A stretch of 64,000 nucleotides of DNA from Triparma columacea (taxonomy: Eukaryota > Sar > Bolidophyceae > Parmales > Triparmaceae): contig BRYA01000173.1 of the NCBI GenBank assembly GCA_030267965.1, forward strand, positions 1-64,000, given 5' to 3'. The translations under genes and the position numbers were made by a program. Positions 36,301 to 48,099 of this stretch are shown here, in pieces (within the stretch, counting starts at the first letter, position 1; the number at the start of each line of letters is the position of its first letter). Under the pieces are notes generated by a model. That model saw nothing but the letters and a program-made list of their open reading frames with translations. It was not told the DNA's origin and did no database searches.

Positions 36301-37032
36301 GAAGAAACACCACCCGTTGTTGAGGCAGCCAGTGCACTGGGGCCTCATTGACGAAATCTGCAACGACGAGAATTTGCAAAAGGATCTGATTGACAAATGT
36401 ACAAGGAGGAAGGCGCACATCGCCATTGACATGGGTGCCATCACCACGTGGGGCCTAAAGCACGATATTATATACTGGAAGAGCCCCAACAAAACCTTTG
36501 CGGAGGAGCTCGAAGAGGGGATAGTGGAAAGTGCAGCAATCGAGATGTGCGACAGGATTGTGCCGTCAATGAACAACTGCTACGCCGACATTAACAAGCA
36601 CATTAACGATCAATACGAGCACTACGAATCGATTAGGTGAGGGATGATGCGACGAGCGACTAACATGACTTGTAACAACTAACCCGTAACTCTTCTCTTA
36701 GGTTCGACAAAAAGAACATGTACACCCTTCTGGGAGTTCAAGGTGACGCCTCCACGGATGAAGTTTGGCGTGCAGCCAGGAAGTCGTTGAATTATTTGGG
36801 AGACAACTTCCCTCCCTTTTCCAGGATCGACAACGGCACCAAGGTTGAACACTCTTGGAGCGCAAGGACCCATCAAGGCTACGCCATCAAGGACAAGTTA
36901 GAGGAACTTCTGGACGCGGAGAAGAGGGAGTGGTACGATAAGCCTTGTGAGCCAGTCTTCGGCGGTGCAATGTGCGCCAAGAAAGACGCCGGCGGAAACA
37001 TGATGATTGAGATGGGAGCTGGCGAAGAGTAA
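33353..37032 (+). CDS. Unrecognised secretory-pathway protein with ~12 EPxD repeats and a J-like C-terminus
   Basis: Exons: 33353-34720, 34802-36636, 36702-37032; 3534 nt, 1177 aa. I do not know this family. It begins with a signal peptide (LILTTAFLLPSAIS) and then carries about 12 repeats of roughly 60-75 aa. Each has IG-hydrophobic strand-EGDEPADV-F, a helix, then C-x4-5-C-xR and a short strand. Good examples are IGNIEIFEGDEPADVAFEF with CDNVECTR, and IGVVDFYDHQEPADVVYNF with CEVIECHR. Units 3 and 5 lack the Cys pair. Between units 11 and 12 there are two hydrophobic segments (about YYIAGWYVLARLICW and LLFVTSVLSASFFYVW), so the chain is probably membrane-anchored. The last exon has MYTLLGVQGDASTDEVWRAA, like the start of a J domain, but without HPD. 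The Cys pairs suggest disulfides in the ER lumen or outside the cell (inference). Confidence 0.7.
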
Positions 37033-37267
37033 CAAATTGCTTAAGCGAAGATGAAATGTATGATATTTTGCAAAAACAGAATTCAGTTTTGATGCGTACG
37101 ACCTGGAGACTTCATATGTTAAAGATGGCGGCTTATGTATGTGGTTGAAAAATAAACAAAGCTCCTCAAATACAAATAATACTTCTTCAACACTCTTCTT
37201 ACTGGCACACACCCCACTGTAGATAACAAACAAATACCCAGCCGCCGTCGCCGTTGCCGCCACAGCA

Positions 37268-38445
37268 TTACAGACCCTTCGTACTTGCAATGTCGAACTT
37301 TGTGAAACCAAGATTCTCCCCCCTTGGAACTGTTGGGGAGGCAAAGTTGTAACCGGCCTTGTTAATGACCCTGACAATGTCCCCGGGAGATTCCTTGGTA
37401 AAACTCCCGGTGTCGGACCACATATCCCTCCCCTCGGCCTCGTTGTATTCCCACTTTCCGCTATGTGAGTAGACCCTGTATTTCTGTGAGGGCTCCTTGG
37501 CGAGGCGGTTGTGTGTGGGGAAAAGGGGCTCGTCCTCCAACTTTCCGGTCATGATGAATTTAGACATGTCGGCGCCGGATTTTTTAATCTCGCGCAGCCT
37601 CTCCCGCTTCATCGCCTCCCTCTCAACCACGGAAACGTAGTTCTTGAGCTTGGCGTTTTTATTCTTACTGTTTTTCTTGGAACCCTCCATTATGCGGTTG
37701 AGGTTGGAGCGGAGCTCGTGCGCCAGAGGGACGGTGGACTGGGCCCACCGGATCTTGTCCTGGAGCTTCGGGTTCACCGGCATCTCTTCCGTCCTCTTGG
37801 CCTTGCCACTGAGGACGGGATCCGAGGCTTTCTCCGCCAATATGTCAGCCTTCTGGGCCTCGCTCATTGTCTCAGTCTTGAAGCGGTGGCTCTTATTAAC
37901 GTGAACGGGCTGCTTCGGAGGGAGGACTTCTGCCCTGTAGTTGTATCGGTACATGTTGCTCCTGTCAAACTCGCTGTTGACCCTGCTCCTCTTGGAATAG
38001 ACCTCCATAGCCCCGGTTGTCTTGGTGTTCCAGTCAGGTCGGCCGACCAAATTCTCTGGGTGGAGGAATTTCTTCACTCGCACCTTGTTCTCGCGCTTGT
38101 TGGAAGGCACATCATCAGGGTGAAAGACTGTTTCGCTGAAAGGGAAGTTTTGGGGACCTTGGGGGGGGGAGGTGGAGGGAGTTAGGGGGGAGGATCGAGG
38201 AACAGATGATGGGTAGAGGGGGCACAAAGGGGTAAAGTCACAGCCGACAGGAGCGGGAAGCCTTCTGGAAGGAAATACACCATCAACTTTGATGCACCAG
38301 ACCGAGGAGGAGTTGGAGGGGGGTCACCAATCTCACCTTTGCAACTACCAACACGGAACTTTGACTTCAGGAACGCGTGTTTTGTCGTCATGGAAGGACC
38401 GGAGATGGTCGAAGCCTCGCCCAAAATTGTTTCAGGGGTCGACAT
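37268..38445 (-). CDS. Unrecognised basic protein
   Basis: There are two exons, 38337-38445 and 37268-38157 (999 nt, 332 aa), joined in phase 1. I do not recognise it. It is rich in Lys, Arg and Asn with no signal peptide, membrane segment or zinc pattern. A Lys-rich helix (about 190-230, KKNSKNKNAKLKNYVSVVER) may be coiled. The C-terminus, WSDTGSFTKESPGDIVRVIN, looks like an ordered short motif. The start at 38445 is the first ATG of the spliced frame. It shares a 750-bp upstream region with alpha-tubulin. A cytoskeletal or axonemal protein is a guess only. Confidence 0.65.
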
Positions 38446-39198
38446 TGAGGGCGTTACAAGTGTGAGAAGTTGAGTAGTGGAGGAAAGATTGAGCAATTTT
38501 TTCTCCAATATTAACGACGAATGTTGACGGTAAAAATTGACCACAATGGGGAACGTACAGTATAGTACTCAACGACATGCCAAATCTATTTCGTTGAGCC
38601 AATCTTTTCTAGAATCTAATGAGCTAACACCTTAAAACGATCTTGAACCCCGCCTGAATCTTTCAATGGCAACGTACAAGTGTAATGACGGATATCATCT
38701 CCCAAACAATCAAATTTTGTTACGGAACGGTCGCATTCCACACACAAATTGAAATTATATTTTATCTGACTGGAACCTTTACGGCAATATTGATCTTTTA
38801 TTTTTCGTTCCTTCTATCACCACGTATTAATTAACGGGGATACGCAAGAATTTGCTCGTTCGTTCACGGTCAACATATTTTTCTTCTCATGAGAGAGAAA
38901 ATCACAAGGTCATTTTTCCGTCGTACAGGGAGGAATGACGTTTAAAACTTGTATAAAACTTTCCCCTTTCATGATCGTAGCGTGAGGATGTTTTTGAGGC
39001 TAGCCCTAATGGCTATGGACACAACAATACTACTATTTACGAGCGAACGTCACGTCTTCTATTCTTTAATCTCAACCAAAACCAAAATCCCAGAAAAACC
39101 CATCTTAACGCCTTTTGGGATTTTGCTCCAGAGTTGTTTGAGTTCATTCTTAATCAAAAAGAAAAAACCCCCCACCCCCCTTTTTTAACTACTTAATC
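38446..39198. other. Divergent intergenic region upstream of alpha-tubulin
   Basis: About 750 bp, richer in A/T than the genes. It lies between the minus-strand unknown gene and alpha-tubulin and probably holds both promoters. No RNA gene or repeat was recognised. Confidence 0.45.
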
Positions 39199-40893
39199 AT
39201 GCGTGGTAAGTCTTTCTCACATAGTAACCCCCTTTGAGACGATTTTTGTATCCGCTGCTCTACTTGAAGGGGCATTTTTTTCAAAACCTTTGATACGTCG
39301 TTAACGATGAACCTTGATTGTCTTTTATTGGCTCCCCTTGCCCCCAGAATGCTCTCTCGCACCCCCTCAACACTGTAAATACACCATTAACCTCGGTTGA
39401 GTGGAGCCTCGACCCTGGAGGACGCGAGTGACTGCCTCAAAACTGCTGTGTTTGCCTGTCGGGTCGTTTTGAAAAAAAACTGAAATGAAATCCTCACACT
39501 CTGCCCCCCTTCCTCCCTCCCTTCTCCTCCGCCCCCAGAGTGTATCTCCATCCATATGGGACAGGCCGGTATCCAGACCGGAAACGGCTGCTGGGAGCTT
39601 TACTGCCTCGAGCACGGCATCCAGCCTGACGGCCAGATGCCCTCCGACAAGACCGTCGGAGGAGGTGACGATGCCTTCAACACCTTCTTCTCCGAGACCG
39701 GAGCCGGAAAGCACGTCCCCCGTGCCGTCTACGTCGACCTTGAGCCCACCGTCTGTGACGAGGTCAGGTCCGGCACCTACAGGCAGCTCTACCACCCTGA
39801 GCAGATCATCTCCGGAAAGGAGGATGCCGCCAACAACTACGCCCGTGGACACTACACCATCGGAAAGGAGATCGTTGACCTCGTCCTCGACCGCATCAGG
39901 AAGCTCGCCGACAACTGTACCGGCCTTCAGGGATTCCTTGTCTTCCACGCCACCGGAGGAGGAACCGGATCCGGTCTCGGATCCCTTCTCCTTGAGAGGC
40001 TTTCCGTTGACTACGGCCGCAAGTCCAAGCTCTCCTTCGCCATCTCCCCTTCTCCTCAGGTTTCCACCGCCGTCGTTGAGCCCTACAACAGTGTGCTCTC
40101 CACCCACTCCCTCCTCGAGCACACCGACTGCACCTTCTGCATGGATAACGAGGCCCTCTACGACGTCTGCCGCAGGAACCTCGACATCGAGAGGCCTACC
40201 TACACCAACCTCAACAGGCTTATCGCCCAGGTCATCTCCTCCCTTACCGCTTCCCTCAGGTTCGATGGAGCCCTCAACGTCGACATCACCGAGTTCCAGA
40301 CCAACCTTGTCCCTTACCCTCGTATTCACTTCATGCTTACGTCCTACGCTCCCGTCATCTCCGCCGAGAAGGCCTACCACGAGCAGCTTTCCGTGAGTGA
40401 GATCACCAACTCCGTCTTCGAGCCTGCCGGCATGATGACCAAGTGCGACCCCAGGCACGGAAAGTACATGGCGTGCTGCCTCATGTACCGCGGAGATGTC
40501 GTCCCCAAGGACGTCAACGCCGCCGTCGCCACCATCAAGACCAAGAGGACCATCCAGTTCGTCGACTGGTGCCCTACCGGATTCAAGTGCGGTATCAACT
40601 ACCAGCCCCCTACCGTCGTCCCCGGAGGAGACCTCGCCCGCGTCCAGCGTGCCGTGTGCATGGTTGCCAACACCACCGCCATCGCCGAGGCTCTTTCCCG
40701 CATCGACCACAAGTTCGATCTTATGTACGCCAAGCGTGCCTTCGTCCACTGGTACGTCGGAGAGGGTATGGAGGAGGGAGAGTTCTCCGAGGCCCGTGAG
40801 GATCTTGCCGCCCTCGAGAAGGACTACGAGGAGGTCGGAGCTGAGTCTGCTGAGGGAGAGGGTGAGGAGGAGGACTTCGGAGAGGAGTACTAA
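39199..40893 (+). CDS. TUA: Alpha-tubulin
   Basis: There are two exons, 39199-39205 (only 7 nt: ATG CGT G) and 39539-40893; 1362 nt, 453 aa. It starts [20 protein letters not shown], has [18 protein letters not shown], the GTP-binding GGGTGSG loop, and an acidic tail ending EEDFGEEY, so it keeps the C-terminal Tyr for detyrosination. Lys40 (MPSDKT) is present, so acetylation is possible. The codon choice is strongly biased to C-ending and GGA-type codons, unlike most neighbours, consistent with high expression. The 333-nt intron after the second codon is a position used by alpha-tubulins in other lineages. Confidence 0.97.
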
Positions 40894-41257
40894 GCACCTT
40901 CATGTGAGATGTTGATCTCTTGATCGACTCTCGCACCCCCACGAAGCGTTTTGCTCTCTAAACTGTTGTTAAGATTTCAATGCACATGTCGTGAAACATA
41001 AAAACAAACCATATTTTTACCTTACCCCGTACCCACTGGCTGCATGCATTGCATCAAGCGTTGATCAAATGACGAATGACTGATCATAAAAAATTCCCTG
41101 TTACCTCCGCCTGGTGTCTCATTGTCAACGGTTTTGCGCAACCGAACAAGAAGGGGCCGTAACTAACATGAGCGCCCATCCGCTAACGAAAAGCAACCTC
41201 GAATATGAATGGAACAACAATGATATTATTGCACAAAGCCCCCGTCCTTCCCTCCCC
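40894..41257. other. Convergent intergenic region
   Basis: These are the 3' flanks of alpha-tubulin and the WD40-bromodomain gene. No further feature was recognised. Confidence 0.4.
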
Positions 41258-44200
41258 TCAAATTAACTTCTCCTGTTCAAGAACCTCCCTGAACGTCGCC
41301 CTCACCACCGAGTCTAGCATTTCCGTTGCATAATCGTATATCTGTTTGAAGTTGACTTCGTTGTACTTTTGAGCGTTCACGAATATTAGAAGCACGTCGT
41401 TGTACATGTTGTACAGGCTGTGGTAGGATTTGGATTTTAGTTTCTCGTCAATCCTCGCGTACCACATGGGCTTCTTGACGACTTGCGTGTACTCTGGGTA
41501 GCCTGTAGGATCGCTCTCGAACGCCCTCCTGATCTCTCTCGGAGTATTTCTCGAGCCCCGTCTCAATTTGGTCAGGATCTTCTTCCCGAGCTTTTCCATG
41601 TCAGCCTTCTTCCTCACTGTCTTGAGAAAGGCAATCAGTCCCTCCTCGTTGTCACTCTCCTCCTCCTGCTCATCATACTCCTCCTCCTCCTCCTCAACTT
41701 TCCCTCTCGTGCTTCTTCTCGCTTTCTTCGGGGGACTCTCTCTCTCCGCCCCCCCCCTTCCCCTCTTTGGGCGCTTTTTCGGCGATTCAATTACACTCTC
41801 CTCCTCTTCATCGAAAGCTTCTTCTTCTTCGCTAGAAACCATCTCCTCCTCCTCCTCCTCTTCCTCCTCGTCATCAAACTCCTCCTCATCAATATCCCTC
41901 AAATTCTTCTTACTTGACCCTCTCCTCCCACTCCTGCGTTTCTTCATCGGGGAAACTTTCATCTTTGCTTTTCTCGACGGTCTCTTGACTGGGGTGTCAT
42001 CCTTGTCACTCTCCTCTTCCTCCCAATTCTCCTCTTCCTCTTCCTCCCAATTCTCCTCTTCCTCCTCCTCGTCGTCGTCGAGAATCTTTCTCTTTCCCCT
42101 CCCTCCCCTCGTTCCCTCCTCCACAACTTCCACCCCGAAGCCCCTCTCGATCTCTTTGCTTCTCTCCTTCAGCCTCTTAACCAGCTTCAAGTTAGCCTTA
42201 TCAATCTCGCTTTTATCGACGTTGTAAGCCCTGGAATTTTTCCTGATAAGTTCAACGTCGAACATGTACGACTTGAACCCGCTGTAGTACCCGCTCTTGA
42301 GCCTCCTCTGGATCCTTAGGAGGTTCATCTGAACCACGACAATGCACTCGTAGTCGTTACAGATGTTCACGTCTACGTCGTCGACGAAATCCTTGTTCTC
42401 CTCGTTCTCTATTTCCGAAGCGACGACTTCTCCCAGCTTCTCCCTTAATCCTACATCCATCCCTTGAATGTCCGCCCCCCCGATGTCAATATCATCCGCA
42501 AACCTTTCGTCCGTGATTTCAACGCTCCAAGGCGCTAGCGTTCCACTCTCATCCGCGTTGGGTGGAGGGTAGGTTACCTCGACGCCCCCCGCCCCGCTCC
42601 CGTCCAGGTGGCCCCTGAGCTTCTTCTCGGCGTCCGCGAGGGTGAGGCTGTTGACCAGGGTCTTCCAGGTATCGAGACCCGGGTCTGCGACCTCGGGCCT
42701 CATGTTTTTTTCCGGCATCCAATAGCTTTGTGCCACAATGGGACCCTCGACTCTGTCTAGCTCGTTCATGCAGGCCTCGAGGTCAGAGACCCTCTTCGTG
42801 AAGACCTCCGTCTTCACCAGGAAGTCCCCCACGTACTCTCTGCTGAGGTACCAGTGTACCTCGAAGGTCTTGTCCCCCCTCCTCCCCCCGATCCCTTCCG
42901 TGGAGTCTTCGAACTCAGGCCTTGGCCACAAGAACTGGATCCGACCCCCCCCGACCCCCCTGCTGTTTTGGGACCTCCTGCCGAGCTCCGGCCTCTCCTT
43001 CGGAATCCCTGTAACCTTCAGCTTCACGACGACTACGGGGGACGTGCTTTGGGAGAACTGTCTATTGAACTTATAATCCATTCCGACAATCTCACACCTA
43101 ACGACCGGAAACTTCCTTCCGTCCCTCCCCGCGCTGATCTCTTCCCACGCCGGGTTGCTATGTATGGTGTTGGTGGTCCCCTCGAAGAAGTCGTAGTGAG
43201 CCCTTGGCACATACACCACGCTCTCCCCGACCTGGGGGCAGTAGAACCTCCTGGGGTCGTACGCGGTGTCCCGGGTGAGCCAGCCCCTGTCGGTGTACTC
43301 CCCCATGCCGATGAAGTCCCTGTATTCCTTGAAGTCGTCAAGGATTAGCATCTCCCCAGGCTTGGGCGGGAGCATGGCGTTTAGCGCTTCGTCGTCTGAA
43401 TCGAGGTCGTCCATGTACGTCCGTTCACCCCGGGGCCGAGAGCTCGTCCTGACGGGTTCGGCGAACCTGAACCTTCTCAGCCCCCTCCCGTATTCATCTT
43501 CATCTTCATCGTCTGAATCATCGAAAACGTCCTCGACGTCATCTTCATCACTTTCGCTTGCCTCAGCTGCCTGTCTAACTACGAAGTTACCATCCTCCTC
43601 GTCATCGTCCTCCTCATCGTCGTCATCGTCGTCGCTATCCCCATGCCAGATATAGTTTGGATTGAGTTGCCTCGGCGCGCTCCTGTTCGACCCTCCACCT
43701 CCGCCTCCCCCCCTCCCAGTCCTCGTGCTCGAAAGTGTGGATATCGACGTCCTCCCCCCCCCCCCCCTCGCGCTCCTCTGTTGCCCGCTCCTTGGTCCGA
43801 ATCCTGCTTCCCCATTGTCAGTAACTCTCCCCTTAGCCTTAGCCCTCTCTGATTCAAAGTTAGTCCTGATGCCCTTCCCGACTTCTAGGTCCTTTATTCT
43901 TACGTCCTTCCCGACCTCCTTAACGCCTTGGAACTTCTGTTCGCATAGGTACCTCCCAACATCCCTGCGAAGAAACGAGTGCGAGTAGTGTTAAACAGTT
44001 GTTGGTCGTGCTTCCTCCATGGGCTTCCAAGAATGCCAGGCGTTCCCTCTTCCCCCCTCCCCCTCCCCAGGTTTCTCACCTCCTCATTCTTCTTGTCTCC
44101 ATTCTCTCTCTCCCCGCATCCTCTTCCAATTTCCATCTCGGTCCCTTCAAGTTTTTGAATCTCTCCTCCACATCCTGTTCCACCCCATCCTGTTCAACTA

Positions 44201-47073
44201 ACATTAAATGGTTCGTCCTCCCTCCCCTCGGTGCCACATGTGGTGGCATACCTGACGCTGTATCGACTGCGTAACCAGATGGGTCGTATGATAGGTCGTT
44301 ATAGTCCGTTGAGAAGTACTGTTCCTTCATCCACTTTGGTGCGTCGTACCCCGCCACGTCGTCGATCCTAGTGCTGGAGATTTCGGAGGTTAGGGTCCCC
44401 TCCCGCGCCTTCTTGTCCCGGGCCTCGCTCTGCCGTTTCGCGACGTCCCTCTCTTGGAAGCAGTCAATGACAGTGAACCTCCCTGCGTGGTCCCCCACCA
44501 CCACTCCCCTCCCGTCTTCGCTCCAGTCTCCCTCCGAGTACTGCACAACGACGTCCTCCCCGTGCTCCTTGTACCTCTCCCCAGGCACGTTGTTAACCAT
44601 GCCGTGTTTGAAGCTGTTCTTATGTTCAAACACAGGGTTATCCTCCCTACCTATCCCCGTATCCCATACGAACAAGTGTCCGTCAAGTCCCGCAGTTAGG
44701 AATACCCCCTTTGCCTTGGGGTGTGGTAGTATCTTAGCAACCTTGTCGGTGTGCGCGTGTACGCAAGCCAGCATATCACCGGTGAAAGAGTCCCAGACTC
44801 TAACGAACTGGTTGAACCTGTCAGCTTGGTTACGACCCGCACCGTCCTCCCTGTCAAGGTCCTTCCTTAGTCCCGTGCTCTGAGCCGTAATGATCCTGGA
44901 GTCGTCGCATGTCCATGCAACGCAGTTAACCTCAGTCTTGTACTTATGGCTCCTCCCCCCCGCCGTGTTTGCCGCTTTAGTGTATGGGTCAAGTACCCAT
45001 ATAACGACCCTAGCTACGTTTGCAAAGTCAGGTTCCGTCCCTCCCCCCTGCGCTTCCCTGTACCCCCAGCTCCATATGTTAACCTTGCACTCCGCCCCCC
45101 CGGAGGATAGCATCCTGTCCCCCTTGTTTGAGTACGCTAGGTCGAAGAGCTGGCGTTGCTGGTTCTGCGGTCCCTGCAGTGTCTCGTGACCCCTGAGGCT
45201 ACCTAGGAGCTTGAGGTTTGTACCACACCTTCGACCCTTCCTCTTTGGGCTGCTCGTCGTACCGGGGTTGGCTCCCTGGTCAAGCCCGGGAACAGTGTCG
45301 TCCATGAACCTCGCCATGTCGTGCCTTTTTAGAGCCGGGTCGTCGCCCATCTCGAATACCCTGATTACACCGTCCTCCCCGAAGACCGCGAAGCTACCAC
45401 CTAGGGGGCACATGCAGAGCTCTTCGATCCCGTTGTTGTTGTTGTTGTTGTTGTTGTTGTTGCCGTTATCTCCCCCCCTCCCTCTTCCCCTTCCTCTTAC
45501 ATCATATCCCGCCCCCGCGTCTTTGAAAGTCCACAAAACGTTAACCCCATCATCCAGCTGGTCGTTTGCCCTGAACGCTCCCTCCACCTCATTCGCCCCA
45601 CCTCCTCCTCCAGCCCCAGGTGGTGGTGGTAGAGGTGGGAGTTCGACCTCCTGAGACTCATGGTTCTCTCCCTCCTCCTCCTCTTCCTCCTTTTCCTCCT
45701 CCTGTTCCTGTCTGTCGTTTCCCTCTCCCTCATTCATTCTTCCTACACCCTCCTCCTCTTCCTCATCTTCTTCCCAAGTTTCCTTAAATTCCTCTCTTAC
45801 ACCCCCACCTCCTCTCCTTTCAACCGCATCCTTAAAGCTCCACCCTCTAACAACCCCATCCATCCCCGCGCTAACAACCCTCCATATTTCCCCCTCCACA
45901 AACCTCGCTCTAATGCATCCTTTCCCATGTCCTCTAAGTACCGCGACCGGGTTCCCTCCTCTCGCTCCCCATATTCTAACGTCCCCGTCTAGACTCGCGG
46001 TGCTTATTAGAGAGCAGTCATGGTTGTAACTAACGTCTGTAATAACGTCATTATGTCCTCTCAAAGTAGCAACAAGTACAGCCCCACCTTCAAACCCCCT
46101 TCCCTTCACCGTGAATTCACTCGTAGTACCAGACGATCCTAACACAGTGTTCCCAGGTAACGCAAGTCTCCCACCGTTACCCCTATACCATACCTTCGCA
46201 AGATGGTCGTCGGCAGCGGTGACGAAGTAGTCTCCTGTTCCCCTGCCTTTTGGTAGGTGGGCGCAGCAGTATACAGGGCAGCATAAGTGTGCGTTTGTTG
46301 TGACCGTGTGTGTTAGACGGACTCGGAGTGTTAGGGGGAGGAGGGTTGAAGGGAGGGGGGGATTTATACGACGGGTGATGTGGAGGAGGGAGATATTACG
46401 GGAGGGAGGAAGGGAGAGGTAACCGGTTGGGGTTGAGGTTAGGATTAAGGAAGTTGAGTGGGACTTTGATGACTGGTGATGGGACTTGAGGGTGGACAGC
46501 TTTTCCAAGAGGGTGTTGAGGTGAGCGTCGTTGCTGAGTAGTGTGTCTTGGTCTTCCTGGGAGTGATGAGTACTTTTATCTACCCCGACCTTCTTCCTAA
46601 GGGACCTTTGAATTTCTCCCTTGACAATGTTGGTCCTGATGACAATGGCCCTTTCGGTGTCCATCACGTCCTGTTTGGCTGACCAAGTGTCCCTGTTTGA
46701 GGACCAGACGCGAAGTCTAGAGGAGCGAGTGGTGGTAATGGGTAGGGATGAGAGGAGGATTGTGTTATCGTCGTCTGATGTGTTGTGTGTGTTGGGGTTG
46801 TGGGGGGTATTGTTGTTGTTGTCGTCGTCGTAGGTACTGGTGTTGTTGGGGTTGTCTTGTTGTTTATTAGTTGTCGTCTTTGTATTTGCTTTTATTGTGT
46901 TTAGTCCAATTCTTACAATCCTTTCAAGTTGAAGGGGTGATTGTAGATTTGAGAGGGCATCATGGAAGGTTCCTTTGCGTAGTAGATTGGTTGGATGTGT
47001 TTGATTGGTTGGATTTTCTGTACTTGTTGTTGTTGTTGTGGAGGAGGAGGAGGAGCTGATTCCAAGGGGATCC

Positions 47074-47105
<32 letters not shown>

Positions 47106-47918
47106 GGTGAGTGAGTGAGTGGGTGAGTGTGTGTGTGTACTTGTGTGTGTGTTGTGTGTGTGTTGTGTGTGTCTACTTGCGTGTGTGTCTACTTTGTGTG
47201 TGTTTGTGTATAATTTGGTGCACTCTTTGCAGAAATGCTGGGGGTTCCTCCTTGATAGCCCTGACTGAGGATGCCATGACTGAAGATGCCATGACTGAAG
47301 GTATTATGATTGAAGATGGCATTGTGGATGATGGGGTTGTTCGATGGGGTTGTTGGATGTGTTGTTGGATGCGTTCTGAGTAGAGACTGAGTAGAGACGC
47401 TTGCAATATTTGACAATTTGAGGCAAAGCTTTGGTCGGAGGCATACTTTGGTTGGAGGCATGTGTGTATCTACTCATATATCCACATACACACTCATATA
47501 CGTCTCACGAAGGAATATCAGTAGCCAAATAGTCCTAAACGCGCGTATGAATCTCCAAATGTCACAAAAAGGTGAATATAGCAGCATGATATGGCTACGA
47601 TGGTCGAACATGGCTGGCTGAATGTGTGTAATATATCTCTGTATGTGTATGTATATGTATGTATGTGTACGTTGACCAAATCTTTATCCATATATAACCC
47701 CCAATAACCCTCAATAATCCTCAATAACGTAATACAGTGTTATATTGTCCACTTACTTTGAGGACATCCCCGAACCATCCTCGTTTCTCAGCCTCATTTG
47801 CAACATCTGATAGCTTAGCGAGCATTACGTCATCACTATCATCCACATTATCACCACTTATAACACGAAACAGATACGATAAAGCTAATATGCGTACGGA
47901 TGGGGAGATATCATCCAT
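41258..47918 (-). CDS. WD40-repeat and bromodomain protein (BRWD/PHIP-like)
   Basis: Exons (minus): 47757-47918, 44080-47072, 41258-43964; 5862 nt, 1953 aa. Order: a short helical N-terminus (VRILALSYLFRVISGD); WD40 repeats, for example SRLRVWSS, VATLRGHNDVITDVSYNHD, VAVLRGHGKG and NQFVRVWDS; an acidic stretch; a crypto-Tudor-like part (FYCPQVGESVVYVPRAHYDF) typical of BRWD proteins; long acidic and basic low-complexity; and a C-terminal bromodomain (YPEYTQVVKKPMWYARIDEK ... NAQKYNEVNF, with the acetyl-lysine Asn). It is probably a chromatin reader or DDB1-CUL4 adaptor. An Asn run (about 45433-45463) lies in the WD region. The join of exon 1 to exon 2 was chosen because phase, open frame and total length agree. 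The acceptor directly follows a long CA/GT repeat. Confidence 0.85.
47073..47756. repeat. Microsatellite-rich intron of the BRWD-like gene
   Basis: This intron of 684 nt holds GT/GTGTGTGG tracts (about 47074-47220) and a short imperfect repeat of gatgccatgactgaa at 47267-47300. On the coding (minus) strand the CA run ends directly in the acceptor CACACACACAG. Confidence 0.75.
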
Positions 47919-48099
47919 GATGAAGTGTCCCTCCTTTTTGCCCCTCCTCCGACCTCGACTCTTGGACTTTCACCTTATTTTGCCCTTTTTGTTATAACCT
48001 GACTTCAACAACACAACCCAACCTCCAGCACCGACTACATCCCCCCCGCCACTCCCGGCAACCCCTAAACCCCCCCCCCTCCCCAAAATCCACCCACAC

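Noticed and set aside
39367..40749. A 460-codon open frame antisense to alpha-tubulin
   Set aside because: It arises from the biased C-ending codons of tubulin; its translation is low-complexity Gly/Val/Asp-rich and has no domain.
46660..46667. A start of the BRWD-like protein at the first ATG of the large WD exon
   Set aside because: The frame is open further upstream and encodes WD-like sequence (SRLRVWSS); the exon at 47757-47918 joins in phase and gives a length divisible by three.
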